A stretch of 64,000 nt of DNA, taken from positions 496,001 through 560,000 of the forward strand of contig OZ252114.1 of the NCBI GenBank assembly GCA_965248635.1, read 5' to 3'. The notes beneath the pieces are model-generated. The model did no database searches. It saw only the letters and a list, made by a program, of their open reading frames with translations, and was not told the origin of the DNA. Shown one piece after another: positions 31,953 through 41,114 of the stretch; positions within the stretch are counted from its first letter, which is position 1, and each line of letters begins with the position of its first letter. Source of the stretch: CBDAPI01 sp965248635. GTDB taxonomy: Bacteria; Acidobacteriota; UBA6911; RPQK01; CBDAPI01. The position numbers and the translations under genes were made by a program.

Positions 31953-32051
31953 TGGCGGAGGCACATGGGAATCGAACCCACCAGCCACGACTCTCGCCGC
32001 AGCTCGACTGGTTTTGAAGACCAGGCCCATCACCAGACAGGTCGTGCCTCC
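31953..32051 (-). tRNA. selC: tRNA-Sec (selC, anticodon TCA)
   Basis: A 99-base tRNA with features particular to bacterial tRNA-Sec: an 8-bp acceptor stem GGAGGCAC/GTGCCTCC, G discriminator and encoded CCA. The anticodon arm is CTGGT-CTTCAAA-ACCAG (TCA reads UGA), the variable arm is long, and the T arm is GGTGGGTTCGATTCCC. It supports selenocysteine use and thus the UGA reading of selD. Confidence 0.93.
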
Positions 32052-32344
32052 TTCGGGGCCACGGCCCAGCTTAGAGGATACCTCAATCTGCTCCAATCTG
32101 GAGACCGTACTTCCTCACTTCCACAGAACCCAGCACACCTTCCTGTTCATAGCCTGTGGAACCCCGCCACCGGGACTGCGAAGGGCTTCTTTTCCAGTGC
32201 CGTTCATCAGAAGATCCTTGCTTCATCCACAGGCCAAACGGTTCTTGCACTATGCTTCGCACAGCTTCCACAACCCTTTCTACTACTACTGACTTAAAGT
32301 ACATGAGTTAAGTTTATGTAAGAAGTTCTTCTTAATGAAGTTGC
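32052..32344. other. Intergenic DNA between selC and the lipid kinase gene
   Basis: No gene recognised. The right end is AT-rich and carries the promoter of the kinase gene. Confidence 0.35.
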
Positions 32345-32350
32345 TATACT
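32345..32350 (+). promoter_or_regulatory. -10 element of the lipid kinase gene
   Basis: TATACT, 11 bases before ATG 32362. Its position makes the upstream ATG at 32335 unlikely as the start and predicts a leader of only a few bases. Confidence 0.4.
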
Positions 32351-32361
32351 CGCCCTTCAAA

Positions 32362-33228
32362 ATGGAAGTAATTGCCAATCCGTGTGCCGGTTTCGGTCGC
32401 GGTCGGAGCTGTATCCGTAAGCTGCGCCGACGAGCCCGTGAGCTCAAGCTGGAGATCGTAGAGACAACCGGACCAGGCCATGCTGCGGAACTGGCCCAGA
32501 AGCTAATCAGTGCAGGGTCCAAGCGTTTGGCTGTGATGGGAGGGGACGGGACCATCAGCGAGGTGGTCAACTCTACAGTAGGTTCCCAGGCCGAGTTGGC
32601 CATTCTCTCGGTTGGTACGGGAAACGATATTGCGCGGAGTCTCAGGTTGCCTTATAACGATCTTGAGGCCTCTCTGCGTTTCGCTCAGACTGGGCCAGTG
32701 AAGAAGATTGATGTTGGGGATGCCGGTGACCGGCACTTTGTTTCTGTTCTGGGGGTCGGCTTCCCCGCTCTGGTGGCTGCGGAAAGCAACCGGCTCAAGT
32801 GGTTCAAGGGGCATCTGTCTTTTGCAGCGGCTATCTACAAGGCCCTGTGGAAGATGGAGCCTATTGCCCTTGAGATTGAGCTTGATGACCTGACCCTCAA
32901 CCTGGACTGCACTTCCGTTCTGGTGTTGAATACTCCCTTTACGGGAGGCGGTCTCAGGCTCGCCCCGGAGGCCAGGCTGGATGACGGACTATTTGATATT
33001 GTGGTGATTGATGCGATCGGCAAGCTGAATCTGATGAGGAGTCTACCCAGAGTCTATACGGGCAGCCATCTGGGTCACCCCAATTTCTCACTGTTCCGCT
33101 CATCTTCAGTGCGGATCCGTTCCGCTGTTCCAACAGGCAAGATGTTTGATGGCGATGTTTGCGGCGAAACCCCGGTGGAAGCCCGGGTTCTGCCGGCCGC
33201 TTTGAAAGTTGTGCATCCAGTAGAATAG
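32362..33228 (+). CDS. Diacylglycerol-kinase-family lipid kinase (DagK/YegS type)
   Basis: 288 residues from ATG 32362 (MEVIANPCAGFGRGRS), chosen because a -10 element covers the earlier ATG. The catalytic domain shows AVMGGDGTISEVVN and ILSVGTGNDIARSLRLP; the second domain has VLNTPFTGGGLRLAPEARLDDGLFDIVVI. Family members phosphorylate diacylglycerol or related lipids. It is 27 bases upstream of the four-domain lipid enzyme, and likely acts in the same pathway. Confidence 0.9.
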   Translation: MEVIANPCAGFGRGRSCIRKLRRRARELKLEIVETTGPGHAAELAQKLISAGSKRLAVMGGDGTISEVVNSTVGSQAELAILSVGTGNDIARSLRLPYNDLEASLRFAQTGPVKKIDVGDAGDRHFVSVLGVGFPALVAAESNRLKWFKGHLSFAAAIYKALWKMEPIALEIELDDLTLNLDCTSVLVLNTPFTGGGLRLAPEARLDDGLFDIVVIDAIGKLNLMRSLPRVYTGSHLGHPNFSLFRSSSVRIRSAVPTGKMFDGDVCGETPVEARVLPAALKVVHPVE

Positions 33229-33255
33229 AGGCTTTCCTGGAACGAGCGTTTTCGT

Positions 33256-36200
33256 ATGCAGGGTATTTCGGAATACCTGACAGGTAAGACCATTTTCCTG
33301 ACGGGCGCCACAGGTTTTCTGGGGCAGCCTCTAATTGAGAAGATTCTTTTTTCCGCACCCCGGGTCGGAAGAATCTATGCCCTGATCCGTCCCACCAAGC
33401 GTCTTAGCGGGGCGGTCATCGCTGTCAGGCAGCGTCTCGAGCGGGAACTCTATACCTCCAGCGCTTTCGATCGCCTCCGGGGTATCTATGGAGATAAACT
33501 GCTGGGCTTTCTGAAGGAGAAGCTCCTGGCTGTGGCCGGCGATATCTCCAGGGAGGATATGGGTATCGCGGTTGAGGAGATGGAGCGCCTGAAAGAAGAA
33601 GTGGACCTCGTCATCAACTGTGCGGCCGTGGTCTCCTTCGACGCGCCACTGGATGAGGCGCTCTCGATGAATGTGGTCGCGGCCGGCAGAGTTGCGGAAT
33701 TTGCGGCATCGTGCCGATCGGCAGTGCTGGTTCATGTTTCCACAGCCTATGTGAACGGCGCGACCCACAAGAATCCGACAGAGACCACCTACCACCGGGC
33801 TCCGGAGGAAACCCCGGAGCCGTTTCCACCTGGATACTTTACAGATGTGGGTCGAGATATTGCGCATGTGAAATCAATCATTGAGGGGGTGTATGAGGAA
33901 GCGGCCACCCCGGCCCAGGAGCGGGAGTTCACTCTGACTCTTCTGAAAGAAACTCGACAAAAGAAAAGGAAGCGACCCCGCCGGAGAGATCGCCAGGAGC
34001 GATTTCGGAAGATGTGGATTCAGGACCGCCTCACACAGGGGGGCATGCTGTGGGCCCGTGAACGGGGTTGGAACGATACCTATACTTACACCAAGGCTCT
34101 GGGCGAGCAACAGGTCCTGGCCCACCGCCAGGAAGTCCCTACTGTCATTCTTCGCCCCTCGATCATCGAAAGCAGCCTCTTCGAGCCCTGTCCTGGCTGG
34201 CTCGATGGGTTGAGGATGGCCGATCCCCTGATTGCAGCAATCGGCAAGGGCCGGCTCAAGTCTCTGCCCCTGGACCCTGACGTCCTGCTCGATCTTGTCC
34301 CCGTGGATGTGGTGGTGAATGCCCTGCTGGCATCCCTTCCCAGGGTAGCAAGAGACGGGGGTGTGCAAGTCTATCAGGTCGCCACCAGCTCGAAGAACCC
34401 GATCACACTTGGTGAACTGTACGACCTCATCTTCAACTACTTCAAAAAGTACCCCATGCTGGACAAGAGGGGCCGACCCATCCTCATTCGGAGATTGCGT
34501 TTTCTCAACCCGGCAACCTTTCGCCTGCAGCACCGACTCAAGACAGCACAGCTTTACACTGCGGAACGAACCCTGGAAAGACTGTCTGTCTTCGAGACCA
34601 CCAAGAAGGTCCGGCGTCGGATCTCAGCGGCAAAACTAGCGAATCAGAAGCTCTATTACTATGGTGAGATCTATGAGCCCTATCTGAACCTCGACTGCCG
34701 GTTCAGGGTAGAACAGACGGCAGCCTTGTTTGAGTCTCTTCTTCCCGAGGAGAAGAAGCGCTTCAACTTTGACGTCACCCGAATTAACTGGCGGCACTAC
34801 ATCCAGAATGTCCACATTCCCGGAGTCAAGAAGTTCATTCTGAAAATCGAGGGCGCGGGGACCATGGAGCTCGAGACGGCAGCCGCTCAGCTACCCGCGA
34901 CCACCATCAACGAACTGGTTGACAGAGGCAGTGAAGAGCATGGCTTCAGGGTGGCCCTCCAGATCGAGAGGAAGGGAAAATGGATCCGTTACAGTTATGC
35001 CGATCTGCGGAAATTTTCTCTCGAGATTGGAGCGCGATTGCGGGTCCACGGTCTGCGCAAGGGAGATCGGGTGGTTCTGTTCTCCGAGAATCAGCCGGAA
35101 TGGGGTGTAGCCTATCTGGGCGCAGTCCGCAACGGATTGACCGTTGTCCCCATCGATGCTCAGACCTGGCAAGCAGAGGTCTGGTCGATTACAGCATTCA
35201 CTGAGGCCAAAGCTATTCTGGCGTCGGAGAAGTGTTTTTCTCGCCTTACCGAAGAGCGCCTGGGGGACAACGAGGCGAGTGAGACCCCTGTACTCCTGTT
35301 AAATGTCAACGAGCATTGCCGAACCTTCGCCCGGAGCGACCTTCCACGCAGTTGTCCGGAGGGAGAATCCGAGCAGGAAAACCAGGATTTCCCAGAGGTG
35401 TCCCCCGACGATCCAGCCTCCATTATTTTCACGACGGGAACGATGGTCGACCCCCGGGGCGCTGTACACACCCACCGGAACTTTCTGACCAACCTTGCCG
35501 GCGTGAACAAGAATCTGCCGGTGCGCTCTGAGGATGCTCTTCTTTCCGTCTTGCCTCTCTATCATGCCCTCGAGTTCACATGTGGCTTCTTGATGCCAAT
35601 CTCCGGGGGAGCCAAGGTTACCTACGCCACTACCCTGAAGCCCCGCGTGATCCTGGAAACCATACGCCGGACGGGTACTACCTGCATGCTGGGTGTCCCA
35701 ACCCTCTACGCCCTGCTGCGGGACTACCTGGAGCGCAAGGTCCTGCGGGCCTCTCGCTCGACTTTCAGATCGAATCTAATGGCCACCTCGAAACAGATCA
35801 GCCGGTCGGTGGAGCGTCGCTTTGGTCACAATATCGGTCGGCAGCTGTTCTCCAAGGTCCACCAGGAGTTCGGAGGAGGAATCAGGGTATTCGTGAGCGG
35901 AGGTTCGACACTCGGGGAGGATCTCTTTGAAGACTTCAAGGCTCTGGGAATGCCTATTTATGAAGGATACGGCCTTACCGAAACGGCGCCTGTGCTAACT
36001 GTGAACCCTCTGAACCGTGCCCGTGTCCGCTCGGCGGGGCGGCCGCTGCCGGGAGTGGAGGTGCGTCTGGATCACCCCGACAAACACGGTGTGGGGGAGA
36101 TTGTTGTTCGCAGCCCCAGCCTGATGAGCGGGTACTTCCGGAACAATGCCGCCAATCGGGCAGTCATGGAAGATGATTGGTTCCACACCGGCGATCTGGG

Positions 36201-37599
36201 GTGGGTGGACATCGACGGCTACATCTATATCACCGGCCGAATCAAAGATGTAATCGTCACCGGGGCCGGAAAGAACGTGTACCCCATTGATCTGGAAGCG
36301 ATCTATCGCGACATCCCCGGGGTGCGAGAAATCGGAGTGGTAGGTATTCCCAAAGGTCTGACGGAAGAAATCCATGCCGTGATCCGGGCCCGGCCCCGTG
36401 CTTCCGAGACCCCGTCGACGACCGAAGCCGCGATCCAGAAGGAGATTCGACAGCTGGCCCGGGAACTGCCGAGCTACCACCGATTGCAGCAGGTTCACTT
36501 TTGGTCGGAGGGCCTGCCCAAGACGGACTCGAGCGAGTTCGACAGGGCTGCCCTTCGCCGCCTGCTCCTGCGTCAACTCAAAGAGAGCCGGAAACGGGAG
36601 AACCGGCGCGGGGGGGGAGGAACTACTAAGGCTTCCCCCGAGGGCCTGCTCATCGCCGAATTGAGTCGCATCTCCAGCCTTCCCGAGTCCAGCATCCATC
36701 GCGCGACGGACCTCTATGCCGATCTCGGTCTGGACTCTCTGCAGGCCATCGAGTTGCTCTTGTTTGCCGAGGAATCACTGGGGGTCACCATCCCTGATGA
36801 CGAAGCTGGGCAACTGACCAAGGTTGGTGAGTTGTTCGATGCCGCGCGAGCCCTTGAAGAAGGTGGTGAAGGGGAAAGAGTCGCGGAGGTGGGTCCCAGT
36901 TCCACGCTCTCCCTGCAGGAGAAGCGACGCCTGGACCGTGCACTTTTAAGATGTTCGTTCGGGACAGCCCGGGCTGTTTTGAACTCCTGGTTTGGGTTGC
37001 ATGTCACCAACGGAGAAGCCGTTCCAATCGGGCGGCCGTACATTCTGGCGGCGAACCACTCCAGCCACCTGGACACCGGGGCCGTGGTGGCGGCTCTGGC
37101 CCACTCTAAGAGTCTTGATGAAGCGCTCAGGCTCCACGTGCTGGGCGCCCGCGACTATTTCTTTGCATCCAGGTTGCAGGGCTGGCTGGTCAGCAAGCTG
37201 CTCAACGTCGTTCCCATCGAGCGCCATGAAAACTCCCTGGCCAGTTTGAAACTGGTGAGGGGAATCCTCTCCGCTGGCGAGCCCATCTTGATCTACCCCG
37301 AGGGTACCCGTTCCAGAACAGGTGAGTTGCAGGAGTTCAAGGCGGGGCTGGGCCTGATTGCATGGGAGATGCAGGTTCCGGTGATCCCGGTTGCAATCGC
37401 CGGTACCCACGCCGCTCTCCCGGCAGGCAGGTCCTGGCCTTCCCGGAGCCCCATCCAGGTCGTCTTTGGCGAACCGGTGGCGATGGAACAATACCGGGCC
37501 CACCTGGAGGAGCCTTCGAGAGACGAGCTGTACCGGCGAATCGCCCGAGATGTCCAGGCACAAGTCAGGGGTCTTGGGAAAGTCGCTGCCGATGGCTGA
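33256..37599 (+). CDS. Four-domain enzyme: fatty acyl reductase / AMP-ligase / ACP / PlsC acyltransferase (ElbD-like)
   Basis: 1447 residues. Residues 10-500: NAD(P)-binding reductase of the fatty-acyl-CoA-reductase type (TIFLTGATGFLGQPLIEKIL, YTYTKALGEQ). About 550-1110: AMP-binding ligase (TTGTMVDPRGAVHTHRNF, YEGYGLTETAPVL, FHTGDLGWVD, GRIKDVIV). About 1130-1200: acyl carrier domain with the phosphopantetheine Ser in ADLGLDSLQAIELL. About 1230-1440: PlsC-type acyltransferase (AANHSSHLDTG, IYPEGTRSRTGELQEFKAG). The order resembles Myxococcus ElbD, linked to bacterial ether lipids. Odd points: PKG in the ligase P-loop is PRG, and the usual C-terminal catalytic Lys (PKTxxGK) is replaced (PKTDSSE). 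It overlaps the HAD gene by 8 bases. Confidence 0.88.
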   Translation: MQGISEYLTGKTIFLTGATGFLGQPLIEKILFSAPRVGRIYALIRPTKRLSGAVIAVRQRLERELYTSSAFDRLRGIYGDKLLGFLKEKLLAVAGDISREDMGIAVEEMERLKEEVDLVINCAAVVSFDAPLDEALSMNVVAAGRVAEFAASCRSAVLVHVSTAYVNGATHKNPTETTYHRAPEETPEPFPPGYFTDVGRDIAHVKSIIEGVYEEAATPAQEREFTLTLLKETRQKKRKRPRRRDRQERFRKMWIQDRLTQGGMLWARERGWNDTYTYTKALGEQQVLAHRQEVPTVILRPSIIESSLFEPCPGWLDGLRMADPLIAAIGKGRLKSLPLDPDVLLDLVPVDVVVNALLASLPRVARDGGVQVYQVATSSKNPITLGELYDLIFNYFKKYPMLDKRGRPILIRRLRFLNPATFRLQHRLKTAQLYTAERTLERLSVFETTKKVRRRISAAKLANQKLYYYGEIYEPYLNLDCRFRVEQTAALFESLLPEEKKRFNFDVTRINWRHYIQNVHIPGVKKFILKIEGAGTMELETAAAQLPATTINELVDRGSEEHGFRVALQIERKGKWIRYSYADLRKFSLEIGARLRVHGLRKGDRVVLFSENQPEWGVAYLGAVRNGLTVVPIDAQTWQAEVWSITAFTEAKAILASEKCFSRLTEERLGDNEASETPVLLLNVNEHCRTFARSDLPRSCPEGESEQENQDFPEVSPDDPASIIFTTGTMVDPRGAVHTHRNFLTNLAGVNKNLPVRSEDALLSVLPLYHALEFTCGFLMPISGGAKVTYATTLKPRVILETIRRTGTTCMLGVPTLYALLRDYLERKVLRASRSTFRSNLMATSKQISRSVERRFGHNIGRQLFSKVHQEFGGGIRVFVSGGSTLGEDLFEDFKALGMPIYEGYGLTETAPVLTVNPLNRARVRSAGRPLPGVEVRLDHPDKHGVGEIVVRSPSLMSGYFRNNAANRAVMEDDWFHTGDLGWVDIDGYIYITGRIKDVIVTGAGKNVYPIDLEAIYRDIPGVREIGVVGIPKGLTEEIHAVIRARPRASETPSTTEAAIQKEIRQLARELPSYHRLQQVHFWSEGLPKTDSSEFDRAALRRLLLRQLKESRKRENRRGGGGTTKASPEGLLIAELSRISSLPESSIHRATDLYADLGLDSLQAIELLLFAEESLGVTIPDDEAGQLTKVGELFDAARALEEGGEGERVAEVGPSSTLSLQEKRRLDRALLRCSFGTARAVLNSWFGLHVTNGEAVPIGRPYILAANHSSHLDTGAVVAALAHSKSLDEALRLHVLGARDYFFASRLQGWLVSKLLNVVPIERHENSLASLKLVRGILSAGEPILIYPEGTRSRTGELQEFKAGLGLIAWEMQVPVIPVAIAGTHAALPAGRSWPSRSPIQVVFGEPVAMEQYRAHLEEPSRDELYRRIARDVQAQVRGLGKVAADG

Positions 37600-38278
37600 G
37601 CTGGTGGGGGCCTTCTTTGATGTCGACGGGACCCTTTTAAGGGGTAACATCATACGCTACTATGCGCTTCTTCGTCGGCGTGAAATGGGCACCATCTGGA
37701 GACAGATCTGGTCGGCCGGTTTGCTGGCCCGAGTTCCCTACTATTTGATTGTCGATCGGATCAGCCGGGAGCTCTTGACCACTCGGTTCTATAAGAATTA
37801 TCGGACGGTTACACCGCTTCGCCTGGAAGATGGAGCCAATGCCCTTTTTGATGAAGAGTTGAAGTCCAACCTCTATCCGCGGGCACTCAAGTGCATAGAG
37901 ACCCACAGGGCAGCGGGACATGTCGTCGTTCTGGTGAGCGGTTCGATTCGTCAGATCGTAACTCCTGTAGCCGAACATGTCGGGGCGGATGGAATACTTT
38001 GCACTGAGCTGGAAGAAGAGCAAGGCGCCTTTACGGGGGCTTTGAAGGCCGGGTCCTTGACGGGAGCCCGGAAGGCGGAGGCCTTGAAGGATTTCGCCCG
38101 GCTGCATCAGATCAGCCTGCCGCTGAGCCACGCATACGCCGACAGCCTTGACGACGTTCCCATGCTTGACTGTGTTGGCCATCCCGTCGTCATTAATCCC
38201 GAAGGCCGCTTGAGGAAGCTGGCATCGGACAGGGGGTGGAGTGTGCGGTACTGGTGTCCGGACGGCAGGAACACATGA
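37592..38278 (+). CDS. HAD-superfamily phosphatase, subfamily IB (SerB-like)
   Basis: 228 residues from ATG 37592, inside the end of the preceding gene. Nucleophile motif FFDVDGTLLRGNII, motif II VVLVSGSIRQIV and motif III/IV AYADSLDDVPMLDCVGHPVVINPEGRL. The IB subfamily includes phosphoserine phosphatase and lipid-linked phosphatases. Tight overlap with the acyltransferase fusion suggests a lipid phosphate, such as a lysophosphatidate- or alkylglycerol-phosphate-type substrate (inference). Confidence 0.88.
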   Translation: MAELVGAFFDVDGTLLRGNIIRYYALLRRREMGTIWRQIWSAGLLARVPYYLIVDRISRELLTTRFYKNYRTVTPLRLEDGANALFDEELKSNLYPRALKCIETHRAAGHVVVLVSGSIRQIVTPVAEHVGADGILCTELEEEQGAFTGALKAGSLTGARKAEALKDFARLHQISLPLSHAYADSLDDVPMLDCVGHPVVINPEGRLRKLASDRGWSVRYWCPDGRNT

Positions 38279-39468
38279 TCGCTGTTCAGTATCACAAAGG
38301 CGTTTCGCGCTTTCTGGCCACCCGCTACCTGGGAAGATACTGGGAGTCGCTCTGTACGTCGCCTCTCGGGACCACCCGCCTGGTTGATTTGCCCGAACCC
38401 CGTCTCCCGTCCGCCGAATGGGTTCGGATGCGGCCGGCGCTGAGCGGCATCTGCGGATCGGACCTGGCCACCATCACAGCCAAAGGGAGCACCTACTTCT
38501 CGCCCTTCACCTCCTGCCCGTTTGTTCTTGGCCACGAGGTTGTGGGAGAAATTGCAGAGGTCGGCCCGGCCGTGAAGGCCCTGGTGGCCGGCGACCGGGT
38601 CGTACTCGAGCCTCCCCTGCATTGCCGAGTCCGAGGTCTTGCAGACCTTTGTGTCGAGTGCCAGGCCGGGCATCACGCCCAGTGTCGCAACGTAACTCGA
38701 GGATGCGTTTCTGCCGGTGTCCAGACCGGATTCTGCCGGGACACGGGAGGTGGGTGGAGTTCGTCGTTTGTCGCCCACGAGTTGCAACTTCACAGAGTGC
38801 CACCCGCCCTTGCCGATGAGGAAGCGGTCTTGATCGAACCCTTCAGTTGTTGTCTGCAGGCTGCGGCCAGCGTTGCCCCGGCCAGCGATCAAACACTGCT
38901 GGTTATCGGGTGCGGGACGATTGGTGTCTTCACCATCGCAGCGCTCAAGGAGTTGCAGCCGAGTGCGAGAGTGATCGCAGTCGCCAAGTATCCGCACCAG
39001 AAGGACTGGGCGCTGCGCCTGGGAGCAGATCAAGTGCTCCCGGCCGGCCGGGGGCTTTTCGAGGAACTTGCAGAACTGCTCGGGGCGGAGTTGTTCCACC
39101 CGGAGATGAGCAAGCCCATCTTCTCCGGGGGTGTGGATGCATGCTTTGACTGTGTCGGTTCCGGGGCCAGTATCGACGACTGCCTGCGCTTTGCATCCTG
39201 CCGGGGAAAAGTTGTACTGGTTGGGATGCCGGGTATCCCGAAAGGGGTGGACTGGACATCAATCTGGTACAAGGAGCTCCAGGTCGAGGGAAGTTATACC
39301 TGCACTTCCCACACCTTCCGTCGCTCAGTGGAGCTCGTGAACAGGTTGGCGCCCCGGCTGCAGGGAGTAGCCGGCGCTCGTTTTCCCCTGGAGCAGTTCT
39401 CGGACGCCATTCGATGTGCCCGCCACTCGGGCGAGGCCGGAGTCCTCAAAACAATTTTTGAGCCCTAG
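38275..39468 (+). CDS. Zinc-type medium-chain alcohol dehydrogenase
   Basis: 397 residues; ATG 38275 overlaps the HAD stop (ATGA). N-terminal GroES-like domain with ALSGICGSDLATI (catalytic Zn Cys), FVLGHEVVGEIAEVG and a CVECQAGHHAQC segment of the structural-Zn lobe. Rossmann fold with VIGCGTIGVFTIAAL. It reduces or oxidises an alcohol or aldehyde with NAD(P). In this operon a fatty alcohol or aldehyde made by the reductase domain is a plausible substrate (inference). Confidence 0.88.
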   Translation: MIAVQYHKGVSRFLATRYLGRYWESLCTSPLGTTRLVDLPEPRLPSAEWVRMRPALSGICGSDLATITAKGSTYFSPFTSCPFVLGHEVVGEIAEVGPAVKALVAGDRVVLEPPLHCRVRGLADLCVECQAGHHAQCRNVTRGCVSAGVQTGFCRDTGGGWSSSFVAHELQLHRVPPALADEEAVLIEPFSCCLQAAASVAPASDQTLLVIGCGTIGVFTIAALKELQPSARVIAVAKYPHQKDWALRLGADQVLPAGRGLFEELAELLGAELFHPEMSKPIFSGGVDACFDCVGSGASIDDCLRFASCRGKVVLVGMPGIPKGVDWTSIWYKELQVEGSYTCTSHTFRRSVELVNRLAPRLQGVAGARFPLEQFSDAIRCARHSGEAGVLKTIFEP

Positions 39469-39480
39469 CGCGCCGCCCCC

Positions 39481-39505
39481 GCGAACTTCCGGGAGAGTAC
39501 GCTAG
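39481..39505. repeat. Solitary family-A element end
   Basis: GCGAACTTCC followed by GGGAGAGTACGCTAG resembles the right end of the MITE at 15711-15875 (about 20 of 25 bases). No partner end is nearby. The CTAG provides the TAG stop of the adjacent PLP-enzyme gene. Confidence 0.5.
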
Positions 39506-40461
39506 CCGGTCACGGGAGCTGCCGGCAGGGCAGCCTGTAAGAGCTCCGGATCAACATTGCCGCCACTCAGAACGAGAACCGTGTTCTGGGCTGGGATCAG
39601 GCCCCCCAGGACAGCGGCCATCCCCACGGCTCCGGACGGTTCCACAACCAGTCTCTCTGTCTGAAAAAGGTGGGCCACAGCTTCCAGGATGCTTTGCTCG
39701 CTCACAGTGACGACCAAGTCGACATACTCCTGGATGAGCGGGAAGGTGAGGTCTCCGGGCTGATTGGCGCGAAGTCCGTCGGCTATGGTTTCGGTCTTTT
39801 CGACACTCAAGATCCGCCCGGCCCGGAACGAGAGGTAGGTTGCGTTCGATTCCTGAGGCTGAACCCCCCAGACCTGAATCGCAGGATTGAGCAGCTTGGC
39901 CCCGAGGGCAACGCCACCGATCAGACCGCCCCCGCTGATCGGCACCACAAGGTGCCGTGTGTCAGGGTTCTGTTCCAGCACCTCGAGACCGAGAGAAGCA
40001 TTGCCCAGAATCGCATTTGGATGGTTGAAAGGGTGGATTTGGGTCGTTCCCAGGGAGGATTCGATCTCCTCAACCCTGGCCAGCCGCGCACCGAAGTCGT
40101 TGTCACAAAAAACGACCTCCGCTCCCCATTTCCTGGTCAGCTCCACCTTCAGCGGATTGCTGTTGCGGGTCATGACGACCTGCAGATCGCAGCCCACCAG
40201 GCTGGCGACATAGGCGGCTGCCTGACCGAAGTTCCCCGAGCTGGAAGTGACCAGGCCCCTGTCAAGCTGAGGTTGAGATAGGGACAGGATCTGTCCGGCG
40301 GCAGCACGAATCTTGAAGGAGTTCGTGTTCTGAAGATTCTCGGCTTTCAGGAACAGGCCATCAGAGAAGAAGGACCGGAGCATGGGTGTCCGGCGAATCA
40401 AGGGAGAAATGGTTGACCGAAGCTGCGCAATTGCTTCTATGTGAAACTTGCGTACAGGCAT
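39502..40461 (-). CDS. PLP-dependent threonine/serine dehydratase-like enzyme
   Basis: 319 residues from ATG 40461 (MPVRKFHIEAIAQLRSTISPLIRRTPM). PLP Lys in AENLQNTNSFKIRAA, phosphate loop VPISGGGLIGGVALGA, SSSGNFGQAAAYVASL for the substrate, and a late LVLSGGNVDPELL. Length and lack of a regulatory ACT domain fit catabolic threonine dehydratase or serine racemase. It is convergent with the lipid operon and not obviously part of it. Confidence 0.88.
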   Translation of the reverse strand: MPVRKFHIEAIAQLRSTISPLIRRTPMLRSFFSDGLFLKAENLQNTNSFKIRAAAGQILSLSQPQLDRGLVTSSSGNFGQAAAYVASLVGCDLQVVMTRNSNPLKVELTRKWGAEVVFCDNDFGARLARVEEIESSLGTTQIHPFNHPNAILGNASLGLEVLEQNPDTRHLVVPISGGGLIGGVALGAKLLNPAIQVWGVQPQESNATYLSFRAGRILSVEKTETIADGLRANQPGDLTFPLIQEYVDLVVTVSEQSILEAVAHLFQTERLVVEPSGAVGMAAVLGGLIPAQNTVLVLSGGNVDPELLQAALPAAPVTG

Positions 40462-40483
40462 GCCATCTAAAAAGGTGAGCAGA

Positions 40484-40749
40484 ATGGAGACCCATATGTA
40501 TCTGTTGCGACTGTTGATTGCAAGTGCTATCGCCCTCGGCCTGATTGCCCCGGGGCCCGCCCCTGTTCTGGGCCAGGCCACCCCACCTGCTCAGTCGGCG
40601 GCGGTGCCGGCGGTGCCGGCGGTGCCAGAGTTCTGACCTCCCGAGGCGATCCGGCAATTATTGAAAAAGAGCAACTGCGCACCTTTCGGCTGGAAGAGGA
40701 TACGACGATTCAGGACCCTCAATTGACCCCTGAGAGGCTGTTTTCGTAG
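40484..40749 (+). pseudogene. Small secreted protein, probably frameshifted in a 9-bp repeat
   Basis: ATG 40496 (or 40484) gives a signal peptide (MYLLRLLIASAIALGLIAPG, then cleavage near VLGQA) and a Pro/Ala-rich stretch ending in TGA at 40634-40636. GCGGTGCC[G/A] is repeated three times at 40601-40627. In another frame the DNA continues LTSRGDPAIIEKEQLRTFRL, then EEDTTIQDPQLTPERLFS to TAG 40747-40749, which looks coding. Slippage in the repeat could have joined or split these. Confidence 0.4.
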
Positions 40750-40777
40750 AATGAGTCGCCCGTTCCCGGCTTTCTGC

Positions 40778-40867
<90 letters not shown>

Positions 40868-41114
40868 CTTGATGCGGGGTACACCTTATTCTTCCCTTCT
40901 CCTATTCGATTCAGACAATCCGTCTCGAAAGCGCCCGGATTGTGGCCAAAAAGCGCAAACCGCAACGGATTGTACCGGAAAACACACAATTTGGCGGCAA
41001 TCGTCACAACCTTGCTCCGGACTTGTGGCGTAAGTTGATAACTCCAGACATCGAGCAAGAGCTCAATCTTGCATTGACGGATCAGAGTCCGGGCCAGAGT
41101 CAAGGGTGGCAAAG
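40868..41114. other. Intergenic DNA between tRNA-Ser and the Tad genes
   Basis: No gene recognised on either strand. Probably contains the promoter of the TadG-like operon, but no clear hexamers stand out. Confidence 0.35.

Noticed and set aside
32335..32361. Earlier ATG for the lipid kinase
   Set aside because: A -10 element (TATACT) lies inside this stretch, and family members start at the MEVIANP position.
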